From Hypoxylon rubiginosum (Eukaryota > Ascomycota > Sordariomycetes > Xylariales > Hypoxylaceae): a stretch of 64,000 nt of DNA. The stretch's first letter is position 1, and each line of letters starts with the position of its first letter. Position numbers and translations under genes: made by a program. Below the pieces are notes generated by a model. The model was not told the DNA's origin and ran no database searches. It saw only the letters and a program-made list of their open reading frames with translations. Shown one piece after another: positions 49,274 through 60,378 of the stretch. The stretch covers positions 434,001 to 498,000 of the forward strand of contig CADCXA010000032.1 of the NCBI GenBank assembly GCA_902806565.1, written 5' to 3'.

Positions 49274-51545
49274 CCCCCTTGGGACTTGGAAAAAGGGGAA
49301 ATTCCAGATCAATATGTTCCAGTCACTTACAAATTACACAGTTACAATAGTTGTTTCTAAAGGGGGTTCGAAAGCCTTCGTCGAGCGCTACAAGAAGACG
49401 GCGATGCCGGGTTTATGAGTCTCGAGGAACGAGGATATTGCAAGCTGGGCCTACGGGTTTCGGCTGAAAACGTACCTACCTAAGGTACCTAGGTACGCGG
49501 ACTTACTCTTCTCGACAGAAGAGATGCTAATCGGGGTCGATTCGGTGCACGCCAGATCTGCCAGCTATCTCCAAGTGGGCACGAGAGGGAGAAGGGATTT
49601 CATCCAGTTTTGCCGAGAGTACCCGCTCTATAATCGATTCGTTCTGATTGTTGGCTCAGGGTGGTAAATTGATGTTGTAGCTGTAAAAATCTAACTTTTC
49701 CCGCTAGAATTTAGAATCGGCTGATATCCCCACTGATTAGGTAACCATCCCACATGATCTTGTCTCATCATTGCCTACAGATGCGCCGTAACAGGTTTAG
49801 TGGGGGGCTTACTCCTTTGTAGTTCCGTCTCTTACGTATGTAAGCCTCTAGGAGCTGGAAGATGCTTGGCGACCCAGGTAATTGCTGGGAAAAGGCGGTT
49901 GCCATCAACTATGGGAAAGGAGGCTCCGCGTCACCACTAGAACATGTGCTACCTCGAAAACATGATAGCGAAGATATCACCCGTTCCCCCAGTACAAAAC
50001 CAGTCGGGTCGCCGAAGCGTGGTCATGTAAATATCAAAATTCAATAATTTATGTATTCCGCCCATTCAGCAAGTCTTAGGTACCTACCTACGTACTCATC
50101 AGGTTGGGGAGAATTGCATTCTAATGCTGAAATACACTCCCAGCTCTAATTAATTAGATATATAACGTATACATCTTTCTGCGTACCCAGGTGTTGTGCA
50201 TAGTACCCAGGTGTTGTGCATATCCACACCAGCGGTTGAATCAAATCAATCGAGTCAATCAAAAAACCTTTGTTTGGATTGAATAGAGTCAAATTAAATA
50301 TATGAATAATATTTAATTGACTGAAGGTATTTGTAACTGGTTTAATATATACCTAGGTACCTATATATATCTGATTAATAAGAGGGACTTATAGGTCCCG
50401 GGACCTATATTAAAAGATGAAAGCCCTTAAAAACACCAATGATTATCATGATTTTTACTAGGTTTTATAATAAATTATACCTACTAAATACTTCTAAATT
50501 AGGCAATTAGTGGGTCCATACTTCCTTAATTTTGACTTGTTACCCAATTAATCTGAAAAATTTTTTAATTCAGCCCCAATGTCAGGGTTACATACCTACC
50601 TACGTCGCACCCGCCTTTTGGCTTGCCTATCCCATGTAGGAGGCACCAGCCCGCTTCTCATGCACAGTATACAGAAAAGGAGTATATTATTAAGGATGCT
50701 TATGGAGGACATCATGTAAAGGCTTGAGTTGCCCCTCCATAGCCTAGGTTCTTAAATACCTCCACAGTGCGTGTCGCACCTTCTGTTTCCGTACCTTCCA
50801 TCTTATACATCCTCTCTGGTTGTTGACTGTGAGATGTACTACATGGTACCTACTATGCAGTACATCTTACAGTCAACGACCAAAGAGGATATATATGTAC
50901 TGCATAGTACACATCCTCTTTGGTCACTAACTGCGAGATGTACTGCACCCTCTCTGGTCATCAACTGTGAGATGTACTCCACAGTATATATCCTCTCTCG
51001 CCATTAATTACAAGATGTACTGCACCCTGTCTGTCTCTGGTCTCTGGTGACAGGGGCGTCCAGCAGCGGTCCTGTTACAGCCCTAAGCGCATCCAGCCAC
51101 TTAGTGCGCAATGGGCTAAGAGCAGGGAACAGACCAGGCGGTAAGAGTGCCGAGCATCGCCATAGCAAGTCCGCGGTTCCGACGCGACTTGCAGCTACTG
51201 ATTCCTAACTCCATTGAAGAGGTGGTAAGAATATTGCGTTTAAATATCAAAGGTTCACCTACCTAGAGGTAGTCTAAAGTAAGTTGTCTTTCCTATCTTC
51301 CATCACTCTAAGATTACCCAAAAGCTCGAGCGTTGAGTTAACGTAATGTTGAACCCACAAAGTACATTAACACCAGTATGGTCGAGTATGTGCCACTGCA
51401 TTCCTCTTCACCTCGCTGACGCTGACAATCTTATTTCAGCACCGCTGTGTTATAGCTCCGGACCACGATCTGTCCTAACTCAAGTTGATGTATAACATCC
51501 CCCGGTGATAATCATTTGCTCGTCTTTACTAACGTAGGTGGCTAG
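49274..51545. other. 2.3-kb gene-poor spacer
   Basis: No convincing gene. Just after the regulator, 49274-49440 retains protein-like stretches interrupted by stops (for example a frame at 49365-49430 reading FESLRRALQEDGD), perhaps an old fragment. A 20-bp perfect tandem duplicate (GTACCCAGGTGTTGTGCATA) occupies 50183-50222. AT-rich sequence follows to 50600, then the repeat cluster at 50800-51030. CCTAGG-type words occur at 49478-49494, 50080-50095 and 50350-50362. The 5' end of the metalloprotease gene probably lies in the last 170 bp. Confidence 0.6.
50803..51030. repeat. tandem and inverted ~40-bp repeat cluster
   Basis: Four direct, diverged units built on CCTCTCTGGTCATCAACTGT followed by GAGATGTACTGCA occur (about 50808, 50911, 50948, 50988). 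One unit in inverse orientation lies between the first two (about 50862-50898, GCAGTACATCTTACAGTCAA then CGACCAAAGAGG). The first direct and the inverse unit can pair into a long imperfect hairpin around GGTACCTACTATGCAGTAC. It looks like a degenerate miniature inverted-repeat cluster rather than a gene; a 78-codon frame across it is a by-product. Confidence 0.7.
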
Positions 51546-52571
51546 AGAAGCATCATTCCGGACATTAAAGTGGACGGCGTTGGCGAAAGAATCCAACATG
51601 CCAGCAGAGTCTTAAGCTCGGCTAGAGAGAACGTCCTCCAGGACACCGCTGCTGAAGAGCTCGTTGCCCGGAGAACACATGATATCTGCGAATCTCATGA
51701 ACAGGTTGGCAAACAGTCGCTCCATCTTGCTTCGGGAAAAAACCACAGCATCAACCAGGCGATCCCCCACAATGATCCCCTTGCTATTGCGAATGGTCGT
51801 GGAGTTTCTAGCACACCGAGCTCTGCTCTAACGTACACCCTCCCTCATGCCAAGTTACTGGGAAATGCACCCGAGGGCCTTGCGGCCACGGGCAGTGAAT
51901 ACCATTGTGTCACGCAGCGGCGTATTGGTGGCGCCGCTAATGGCTACACAGAAGCGCGGGTCGGGTATGACGGGTTTGCCGGACGCTGGAAACCCGGCTC
52001 TGTACTCAGGTATAATATCGACAGCCGTAGCTTCAGGAACCAAGGCCTCACCGGATTCACCGAGATAGAGATGATTAAAGCTATCTCGATGTGGGGTAAT
52101 TTAGGAGTGGAATTTATGATGGTGGACGACACTCAGAGCGCTACCTTTCAGATTCAATATCGTGAACTACCAGAAAACCAGGGACCAGACGACCGGCACG
52201 GCAAGGTCTATGCACGGTCATTCTTTCCGCGAACCAATCCTGGCATCCTATACGTGTATGGGTGTGCTTTGGATGAATCTAGCAAACCGCATCTTGCCAA
52301 TATTTTGGCCCACGAGATCGGACACATCCTTGGTCTACGCCACGAGTTCGCCGACGTTGGTGAAAGAGAGCTCCCTTCGATACTCTGGGGAAAGCCTAGC
52401 CCAAAGTCAGTGATGAACTGTTTTTGGAATGCTGCTGCTTGGAGCAGTGTTCAGAAGCAAGATATCCAGGAGGTGAAGGAGTTTTATGCCCTGCCAGAGG
52501 ATTTCCAAATAGTGGATGGCGTTATGAACATGACGGTTTGCAGCATCACTCCACGTTGCTTTCAGTTTTGA
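51546..52571 (+). CDS. zincin metalloprotease (metzincin-like), 5' end unresolved
   Basis: One long open frame ends at 52571. The zinc-binding motif is HEIGHILGLRHE (first His at 52311; HExxHxxGxxH), and further on PKSVMNC supplies the Met-turn of metzincins. Upstream, LRYNIDSRSF and EMIKAISMWGNLGVEF match the start of the protease domain of matrixin/astacin-like enzymes. The frame is closed by TAG at 51543-51545 and has no in-frame ATG near its beginning (it would otherwise begin at GTG 51570). A first exon must therefore lie upstream, perhaps from the ATG at 51378 spliced to about 51546-51548, or the gene is truncated. No signal peptide is visible in the part I can read. The first ~110 residues are unstructured in appearance. 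It would cleave peptides outside or inside the cell; the substrate is unknown. Confidence 0.78.
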   Translation, partial: RSIIPDIKVDGVGERIQHASRVLSSARENVLQDTAAEELVARRTHDICESHEQVGKQSLHLASGKNHSINQAIPHNDPLAIANGRGVSSTPSSALTYTLPHAKLLGNAPEGLAATGSEYHCVTQRRIGGAANGYTEARVGYDGFAGRWKPGSVLRYNIDSRSFRNQGLTGFTEIEMIKAISMWGNLGVEFMMVDDTQSATFQIQYRELPENQGPDDRHGKVYARSFFPRTNPGILYVYGCALDESSKPHLANILAHEIGHILGLRHEFADVGERELPSILWGKPSPKSVMNCFWNAAAWSSVQKQDIQEVKEFYALPEDFQIVDGVMNMTVCSITPRCFQF

Positions 52572-52971
52572 CAACAGAACCTGCCATTCCCTGCGTCATA
52601 AATGAATGGTATGGCCTAGGAGGGTACGATATATACTGTGGAGGTATCTCAGACACTCATTGTATCTTCTTTTTCTGTTAGTTGATGTGTTAGTGCTGGT
52701 AGTTGGGATGAAATATTGTTCACTTTGACCTTGAACCCCTGAATTGATACGCTAGACCTTGCCGGGATTAGTGCGGGGCCGACACCAGCCCACCAACCCA
52801 CATGCTGCGCCATAAGCATAAGGGACATTTGTGACACTTCGCCAAAATGTCAACAGCTTCATATTATCGCATTTTCATGTCCTCACTAACTCACTAATCT
52901 ACACCTGCTGTCTGTGTTACTTCTTAAACCTGCACCTTGTACTACGACTTGCATGAAATACGAATAGCACT
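52572..52971. other. spacer, promoter of the Scy1-like gene
   Basis: 400 bp with the metalloprotease 3' UTR and the upstream region of the Scy1-like gene. No gene is seen. Confidence 0.6.
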
Positions 52972-55332
52972 ATGGATTTTCTCAAATCGGCGATGGCATC
53001 TGCCATCGCCCAGGGCCCGCCGTTCCCCTATACCTTCGGCGACAAGGTCGATGTCGACGCATCCATCTGGACACTCTACAATGGCACGCGTCGAGCCGAC
53101 GGGTCCAACTGTAGCATTTTCTCCTTCGATGTAACGGCTAACAAGGCGCGCCTCCCGCTCGCCAAGAACGCGCTAAAGAAGCTACGCACGATGCGACACC
53201 CGGGCGTCGTCAGGGTGCTCGATACCGTCGAGACCGATACCTACATATACATTGCGACCGAGCGAGTCGTTCCCCTGCGGTGGCATGTCAAGAGAAAGAG
53301 CCTGAGTCCCGAGACCATCAAGTGGGGGTTATACAGCATCGCGCGCACCGTCAAATTCATCAACGATGAGGGATCGTCTATCCACGGCAGCCTCCGTGTC
53401 GCATCTATATACACGTCCGAGAGCGGCGAGTGGAAGCTCGGCGGCTTCGAAATCCTCAGCAACGTAAAAGACGACGAGGCCATTATATACAGGTATGGAA
53501 GCCTTGTGCCAGACTCGGGGAGGTATACGCCGCCGGAGCTGGCAAGGTCAGGCTGGGATGCAATCAAGAAGAGCCCACACTCGGCTGTGGATGCTTATAA
53601 CTTTGGCACAACGATATTCGAGGTGTTCAATGGCGATTTTATGGGTGCCGACCAGGCTGGACAGACTAAAGGCATCCCGCCGAGCATGCACGCGGGTTAC
53701 AAGAGACTTGTGAACGCAACCCCCAAAGCTAGAATCACCGTAGGGACCTTTCTAGAGCAGGGGCGCCGATCTGGCGGATTCTTCGATTCGTCCCTAATCA
53801 AGCTAACCGAAGGTATCGACAACCTTGGTGTTAAATCCGAAAGCGAGAAAGAAGAATTCTTAGATGACCTTGATCAACTCTCAGACGATTTCCCAGAAGA
53901 CTTCTTCAAGATGAAAGTACTACCTGAGTTACTGAAGTCGGTGGAATTTGGTGGTGGCGGACCCAAAGCGTTCGGGGTAGTTATGAAGATCTCTACGAAA
54001 CTGGCAAACGAGGATTTCGAGGCTCGAGTCCAACCGGTCGTCGTCAGACTCTTTGGAAGTCCGGACAGGGCTATACGAGTATGTCTGTTGGATAACCTCC
54101 CCTTAATGATCGACAGATTACCTCAAAAGGTAGTCAACGACAAGATATTCCCCAATTTGGTATCTGGTTTTACGGATATTGCTCCCGTGGTTCGGGAACA
54201 GACTCTGAAATCGGTCCTCGTCATTATTACTAAACTATCAGATCGTACGATTAACGGCGAACTATTGAGATATCTAGCCAAGGCGGCAAACGACGAACAG
54301 CCGGGCATCAGAACGAACACCACTATTTGTCTCGGCAAGATCGCCAAGAACCTCGGGACATCCTCGAGAGCCAAAGTCTTGATCGCCGCATTTACGCGAT
54401 CACTCCGAGATCCGTTCATGCACGCACGAAACGCCGCACTCATGGCTTTAGCAGCTACTTGTGAGTATTTCAGCGAAGATGAATGTGCAACACGAATCCT
54501 GCCGGTTATTTGCCCGTCCTTGATCGACAAGGAGAAGCTCGTTAGAGACCAGGCCAATAAGGCAATGGAAATATATCTACAGCGGATTCGCAAGGCCGCT
54601 GCTAGCATGCCAGATACGGTTCAGCCGCCGCAAACGACCGAAGGGGCCGGTCCGCGTATGAGTACTCCTCAGCCTAGCGAAGCTTCCTCGTGGGCTGGGT
54701 GGGCGATTTCGTCATTTACGAATAAGTTATCCGCCGCTTCTGGTGAGATGCAATCAAACAGCGTGCCTACACCAACCGGCGCACGTGCTGTCTCACCATC
54801 GCCTAGCCTAGAACCCAGCAGACGAGTAATCTCAACAACTTCATCTGCCTCGGCACTCCACCGCCAAGCCGTCAAGTCACCGTCTCCCGCACCCCCGTTG
54901 TCGCGAAACTCATCTGGCTCTGCGGCGGAGGCATATTTCAAAGATCCCGATCCGGCGGAAGACGACGGCGACGCATGGGGCGACATGGGCGATATGGATG
55001 ACGATGGTAATGCATTCTTCGACGCGCCCAGCGAGGCCGCCAAGCCTTCCAAGAAAGAGGCCGCCGCCTCCCCGACACCGTTTGACGACGGCTCCGAGCC
55101 CGACTTCGCGGGATGGCTGGCTGCACAGGCGCAGAAGAAAAGCGGGCCCGGCGGTAGTAAGCCCCTACCAAAGGGTCTCGCCAAGTCCAGCACGACGAAC
55201 GGGAAGGGGCCTACAACCACAGCTAGAAAGCCATTGGCGACGAGGTCGGCATCGAAACCAGTTGTGGCGAAAAAGGTCGATACGAAGCCCAAGGAGACGG
55301 ACGATGACGACGGTTGGGGAGACGGGTGGTAA
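52972..55332 (+). CDS. Scy1-like pseudokinase (Cex1/SCYL1 family)
   Basis: Intronless, 786 residues. It starts MDFLKSAMASAIAQGPPFPY, the typical beginning of N-terminal kinase-like proteins. A protein-kinase fold follows (about residues 25-300) without catalytic residues: the catalytic-loop position reads IHGSLRVASIYTS and the DFG position LGGFEI. Next come HEAT-type helices (about 340-560, for example YLAKAANDEQPGIRTNTTIC and FTRSLRDPFMHARNAALMAL). A low-complexity Ser/Pro/Ala region follows, then an acidic tail with Trp repeats ending DDDDGWGDGW. Family members act in the cytoplasm in tRNA export (Cex1) and COPI/Golgi traffic (SCYL1). It is convergent with LST8. Confidence 0.95.
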   Translation: MDFLKSAMASAIAQGPPFPYTFGDKVDVDASIWTLYNGTRRADGSNCSIFSFDVTANKARLPLAKNALKKLRTMRHPGVVRVLDTVETDTYIYIATERVVPLRWHVKRKSLSPETIKWGLYSIARTVKFINDEGSSIHGSLRVASIYTSESGEWKLGGFEILSNVKDDEAIIYRYGSLVPDSGRYTPPELARSGWDAIKKSPHSAVDAYNFGTTIFEVFNGDFMGADQAGQTKGIPPSMHAGYKRLVNATPKARITVGTFLEQGRRSGGFFDSSLIKLTEGIDNLGVKSESEKEEFLDDLDQLSDDFPEDFFKMKVLPELLKSVEFGGGGPKAFGVVMKISTKLANEDFEARVQPVVVRLFGSPDRAIRVCLLDNLPLMIDRLPQKVVNDKIFPNLVSGFTDIAPVVREQTLKSVLVIITKLSDRTINGELLRYLAKAANDEQPGIRTNTTICLGKIAKNLGTSSRAKVLIAAFTRSLRDPFMHARNAALMALAATCEYFSEDECATRILPVICPSLIDKEKLVRDQANKAMEIYLQRIRKAAASMPDTVQPPQTTEGAGPRMSTPQPSEASSWAGWAISSFTNKLSAASGEMQSNSVPTPTGARAVSPSPSLEPSRRVISTTSSASALHRQAVKSPSPAPPLSRNSSGSAAEAYFKDPDPAEDDGDAWGDMGDMDDDGNAFFDAPSEAAKPSKKEAAASPTPFDDGSEPDFAGWLAAQAQKKSGPGGSKPLPKGLAKSSTTNGKGPTTTARKPLATRSASKPVVAKKVDTKPKETDDDDGWGDGW

Positions 55333-56097
55333 TGCACCTAACTAGGTATACTAATGTTGCGAAGAATTAAAGTGGCATGTCGGTTCAGTTTGAAGAGCGG
55401 AAGGGCATCATTGCAAGGCGTTTCGGTGTACGGTTTGCCCATTTGGGGTTTTCCATGAGATTCGGTTTGGTATATACCAAGCAACTCGTTTACTCCCACT
55501 GTTTAATATAGGGAGGTGGCGTGGATAACTACACTAGATGCACGAGTCATGTAGAAAACTGTTCATTGAGACTCGTTCAACGGCTCACACATGTAGCTAG
55601 TAGCAAGTGATAGTACCTACCTGGTAGGTTCCGTAAATGCACTTGAACTCGAAACAATTGGAATCGAGCCACAACGTTTCTCAGGCATCGATCATAACCA
55701 TAACCTTACGCATCCCTAAAGAATTGCCCACCTCCTGCAAATTCGACATTAAGCCTTAGAGCATGAGCTGCCTTCTCGGCCATTGTAAAGAGCATATCAC
55801 GGGAAATGTCGACAAGTAAGTGACTTGGTGTGTCCACTCGGTTGAAAACGATGAGCAAATTCAATACGTAGCCCGCTTATAGAACGCCAAGTTGCCCGAT
55901 TCCCCAAACGCCCGTATATAAAAACACCAGGCCGCGTGACGCTCTGTAACTCATAGTCGTCGTTGACCTTACCGCTCCTTGCCAATTCCACTACGAAGTT
56001 GTAGACATCATAACGCAAGCCGGCCTCCCCTCCTCATCATATCGATACCATCTTCCACCGTCCCGTTCGTTCGTTCGTTCGTTCGTTTGCTTCCCCA
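55333..56097. other. spacer between convergent SCY1-like and LST8 genes
   Basis: Two 3' UTRs and no accepted gene. A 73-codon frame at 55797-56018 (-) has ordinary composition but no motif I recognise. A (TTCG)n microsatellite of about six units sits at 56064-56087, ten bases below the LST8 stop. Confidence 0.55.
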
Positions 56098-57420
56098 TCA
56101 CCGCGCCTCCGAGTAGTCGTTCAGGGCGACGCAGACCGCGCCGCGGTGGTGGCCGTTGTACTGGCGAATAACCTGCTGGCTGTGCAGCTCCCAGAGCCGC
56201 GCGTAGTGGTCCGAGCACGCGGTGACTAGGTACGCCGAGTCGGCGCTGAACGCGCAGTCCCATACCCAGCGCTGGTGGCCCGTGAGCGTCGCCTCGAGCG
56301 GGTACGGCTTCGGCTCCCCGGCGGTCACACTACTACTACCGTTACTACCATCGGTACCGTTCGTCTTCTCGGGGTCGTGGTGGCCGTTGATGCTGGTAGT
56401 AGTGCCGTTCGACATGAAGGGGCTTACGACGGCGCCGGCGGCGGATAATGACGAGGACGAGGACTCGTCAGAGGGCGGGGTCGCAGCCACGTTGGCTACC
56501 TCCCAGATCTTGGCCGTGTGGTCCGCGGAGCAGGTGGCGAGCTTCTTGACGTCGGGCGATAGTAGTACGCGCGTGATGTACTCCTTGTGCGCGCTGAAGT
56601 GCGTCACGGGGACCAGCTGCGTGCGCTCGTAGGTGGTGAGGAGCTGCCAGACGAAGACGTTGCCCTGTAATTTCGGCGAAGAATATACGTATTAGAATGG
56701 GGCATAATAGAGTACAGATTGTTCTCAACATGGAATGTATACGTACGGCATTGTTCGCGGCGCAGAGTAGCGACCCATCACTAGCGACCGTAACGCTCGA
56801 GACGGACACGTCCTCCTCGGGGATAAGCTGGTGGGAGCAGTTGTTCTCGGCCAGGTCCCAGACGCGGACGCTGCCCCCGCGGTCGCAGCTGATGATCTCG
56901 CCCTGGTTCGGGTGGATGACGACGTCGTTGGCGGCGGAGCCGTGGTTGTAGCTCCGCTGTATGGTGCCGCTGCGGGTCTCCCAGATCTTGACGGTGCCGT
57001 CCTCGGAGCTCGTCACCATCCACTTGCCCTCGCAGTGGAAGGCGACGCCGGTGACGTTGCCCGTGTGGCCCTCGAACGTGAGCAGCGGGTTCGGGTTCGT
57101 CGACTTGATGTCGTAGAGCTTGACCGTGTGGTGGCCGGCCGCGGCCAGGAACCGCTTGTCGGGCGAGATGCAGAGGCGGTTCACCTGCGAGTCGGGGTGC
57201 TGGATCGTGCGCGAGCAGATCCCGGAGAGGGCTTCCCAGAACCTTCAAACGAGGTTCGTTAGCAAATTAAGAAGCTTTAGATACTCGATCGCAAGAGTTT
57301 GGTTGCTGAGCGCATACCTAATCGTGTGGTCGTAACCAGCTATCGCGTAGACAGGTTAGCTAGGTAAGCACTCGAGGTCGGGAGGAGACTCGACTTACCG
57401 GTACAAAGGATGACAGACAT
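56098..57420 (-). CDS. LST8: TOR complex subunit Lst8, WD40 protein
   Basis: On the minus strand, exons 57420-57399, 57339-57318, 57242-56747 and 56664-56098 give 368 residues. Two tiny 22-nt exons at the start rebuild MSVILCTAGYDHTIRFWEAL, the unmistakable Lst8 N-terminus. WD40 repeats follow: FEGHTGNVTGVAF..KIWE, VRVWDLAENNC, FSAHKEYITRVLLSP..KIWEV, LTGHQRWVWDCAF..RLWEL. The C-terminus YNGHHRGAVCVALNDYSEAR is the family end. Lst8 binds the Tor kinase domain in TORC1 and TORC2 and stabilises it. A low-complexity insert of about 58 residues (about 241-298, rich in Ser, Gly, Thr and Asn) separates two WD repeats and explains why the protein is longer than the usual ~310. Confidence 0.97.
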
Positions 57421-58120
57421 GGCAGCTTTAGAAGTGGCCCATCAAAGAGACAGGCCAGCTGAGAGTATGTAGTGAAAGGTAGCGTATTGGGCGTTGTTCG
57501 CGCATTTGTGGTTGTGAGGTGAACGTCTACCAAAATATCCAGAGATCAGAGATGGAGCAGATGATGTACGACAGATAGATGAAGTTTATCGATAAGAAAC
57601 TTGAAGATATGTATTTATCAGACTACTATAGTGGTTACGTGCATGTGTCAAGATCCTTATCTTATCATGAGCACTCATCTAAGGTTGCTTGAGTCGACCT
57701 CATTTTAACAGAAAAATTCCTGAATAAATTCCTCCGTCATGTTCTGAATACTAAATCTTTTTTGCCCTGACTCTAGCTTATACACGCCCACTGTTTCTTT
57801 CTACAGTCTAGGATGGATGATCTATAGAGCAAACTGATGAGGCAGTCAAAAGCAGTACCATCAACCCCCCTATTCTACAAGCAGACATCCGTGTTACAGT
57901 CACAAGTTGGATACCCAAATTTATTTCGAACATTTTGAATTTTACGTCACTAACATTTTGGTCAACAACCTTGATTGAGTCTTACTGGCTTCTAACATTT
58001 TCAAGAACCCAGCGACAGGGTGCAATCCACGCGGTATTACATGGTTACATGATGGACCTGGCTCACTGCCTCTGTGTTCTATCCGATATCCATCCTGACT
58101 CAATTCCATGCATTATTCCT
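57421..58120. other. spacer upstream of LST8 / downstream of CE1 esterase
   Basis: 700 bp holding the LST8 promoter and the esterase 3' UTR. No gene, RNA or repeat is recognised. Confidence 0.6.
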
Positions 58121-59371
58121 TTATGGGATGCCGAAGAAGGCAATGTCCATGTCCGGGTGCTGCGGCACGGTGTGGCCGACGTTCGCGGCGCTGTATCCCA
58201 CAAGCTGGGCAGTAGTCGTCGTGCCGTCTCCGTAGATAGTCTGGGTGTATCCGCTCTGGGGCGTGTTCGTGGCATCCTTCGAGGCGGTAAGTCCCAGGAC
58301 GTTCGACCACTGCTTCAGCTGCTCTTGGTCTAATATGCCAAAGTCAGTATGCTGTAACACTCAATATCGAGCTTGAGAGGAAACTCACAGTTGGGGTAGC
58401 GGAGAGTGCTGTCAGCAGTTCCGTGGAAGCTATTTCAGGCAATGTCAGTTTGGGATGTTCACCTATCGAACAGTGACGGGGAATAAACTCACATCTGCAT
58501 CCTGGTTCGGGTGCCGTTGTAGCTTGGGAAGTACGATCGCGTCAGGTCACCCCACTGCGCCGCGGTCTTGGTGAGCTGTCCGTTCGCGCAAGAGTTGGCC
58601 CATCCCGGAGGGTCCTGGGTGGCGGTGGAGCCCTGGACGTAGAAGCATCCGTCCGGAACGCCGGAGTAGACGGATGCGGCCTTGAATACGTCTGGGTAGG
58701 CGCCAGCAAGGACGTTCGCCATCCTTTCAACGTCAATGGTTAGCTCTTGTCTCGAAGATACTGACGAAATGCGTTGGGAATATCTCTGGAACGATCACGT
58801 GCTCCGGTATCGCCTTGGAAAGGGGGAATAACTGCTGAAAAACCTACATGGCACCAGAGCTAGTTCCAACAATGTATGCCTTAGTTGCGTCTCCGCCGAG
58901 CTTGTCAACTGCGTATTTGACCATGTTCGCAATCGTCTGGCTGTCACCGCCACCGTCGTGAGTCAAAGCTGTACCGACCCCGTCAGTATGATATCCTCTT
59001 TGAACTCACAATATTCGACAAGGAAGTCTCCAGGGGACGGAAAGGGCAGATTGGGGCTGGAGAATAGACTAACTAGCTGTCGAAGCGACATCGAAGCAAC
59101 CACCGCCGGACTTGGAGTTCGGGAAGATCAAGATGATGCCGTGCCTGTCAGCCTGCGGCATCAACTGAGACTCGGAAGAGTATCCCTGGGCAGAACCCTG
59201 GCAATGGTGGACTGCCACGATGATGGGTGCCGGGGTCTTGAGGTTCGCTGGCACGTAGGTATACATGCCCAACCTGGTGGGAGTCGCAGTGAAGTCGGTG
59301 ACCTGTCGTAGCTGAGCGCTGCCTAGCGTGGCAAGCGCTGAAAGCGCCGCAAATCCTTTCAGAAGCTGCAT
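58121..59371 (-). CDS. secreted acetylxylan esterase, carbohydrate esterase family 1
   Basis: On the minus strand, exons 59371-59074, 58968-58848, 58723-58493, 58429-58389 and 58329-58121 give 299 residues. Signal peptide MQLLKGFAALSALATLGSAQ. The alpha/beta-hydrolase core has PAPIIVAVHHCQGSAQGY near the oxyanion region and nucleophile Ser136 in GTSSGAM. FHGTADSTLRYPN carries the acid Asp, and NVGHTVPQHPD carries the catalytic His. The order and spacing match fungal family-1 acetylxylan/feruloyl esterases, which remove acetyl groups from xylan outside the cell. There is no carbohydrate-binding module. Four short introns have good consensus, and the fourth exon is only 41 nt. The gene is alone, with no other cell-wall enzyme in the window. 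Confidence 0.93.
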
Positions 59372-60125
59372 CTTGTCGAAGTGTTCGTCGGCGTAATCCT
59401 ATATGTCTTTGGAGTACTTCGGTTTGTATCCTCAAATATGTTCTTGGAGAGGGTCCCGACGGTATATATATAACTTGATTTCCGTTCCTCCGTTCGCAGG
59501 TTCGTGACAACCTAGGTATTCTCGCTTTGGAGAGACTACAGCCATTTTTCCGGCCTCGTTTTGGAGTCATTTATCCCACGTGGTTGGTTGGCTTATTAAA
59601 TTGGCAGTCTTGCGGCTGTAAGTCATGGGAAAGACGACCACAGGGTAGCAAAGCTAGGGCGCGGATATTAGGTTAAAGTGAGACGGCTCTTTACCCCGAA
59701 AATAAAACGCGGGGAACGGAGAGGCTAGATGATTCGTGAGGAATACCGGGGGTCTATTATACCTGACATCACTGAAATACCTCGAAGTAGCCCCCCTTTA
59801 AACCGCCTGCTTGATCTACGTAGAATCGATTCATACAGATACGATGGCGATCTCTTAGCAACATGTTGTCCACCGTTACTCAAAGCACCAGGAACGCTTA
59901 TTGGACCAGATCGGTCCTAATAGGAATGGAAATGATGAAGGGAAGCTTGACGCTGGTTGTAACGCGCTTCATATCCATTGCTATAATAAAGAGTATTATA
60001 CGTGGAGTAAAAAGCTTAGATGACTTAGCGTCAACAGAGATTACATTTCATACCATCTTTTCCATATTAGGGATTCGGTTGAGTTACCAGCGTTACTCAA
60101 TTATTGGTTAAAATTGAGGACTTAC
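59372..60125. other. spacer upstream of the esterase
   Basis: Promoter of the CE1 gene (near 59372) and AT-rich DNA further right. Short frames only; nothing is recognised. Confidence 0.5.
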
Positions 60126-60378
60126 GTGTATCTCTAGACCAGCTTGACGCCCTCGAGCGAGCTCCTGTCTCGAAATAGTACGTTCCGAGAATATATGAGG
60201 TCGGGGGGTGAACCTGCTCAAATAAGCATCCTCGTTGAAAGTCTTGCCTAAAAGCAGAATGCTACGGTCGGATCGTACCTGCGGGGCCGCAATCTCAAAC
60301 ACTTCCAACGCGGAAGCAATGATTTCTGTCCAATTAACGATGTACCGTTCTGGACCTTCTCCAATAAAGAAGGGGTGA
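60126..60378 (-). pseudogene. orphan exon of a broken gene
   Basis: The minus-strand interval is open throughout, begins right after an acceptor (AAATTAG) and ends right before a perfect donor (GTAAGT). It would encode about 84 residues, beginning HPFFIGEGPERYIVNWTEII and containing LLLGKTFNEDAYLSRFTPRP. Composition is clearly protein-like, but I find no matching exon on either side within 800 bp. It looks like a surviving internal exon of a decayed or rearranged gene. I do not recognise the family. Confidence 0.45.

Noticed and set aside
49274..49440. Continuation of the Zn2Cys6 regulator past its stop
   Set aside because: The protein already ends like its relatives (SLADKWNR), and the following sequence has several stops in the same frame.
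50803..51030. CRISPR array
   Set aside because: Eukaryotic context, diverged units in both orientations, no regular spacers and no cas genes.
56831..57262. 143-codon plus-strand frame over LST8
   Set aside because: Shadow of the Lst8 coding exon.
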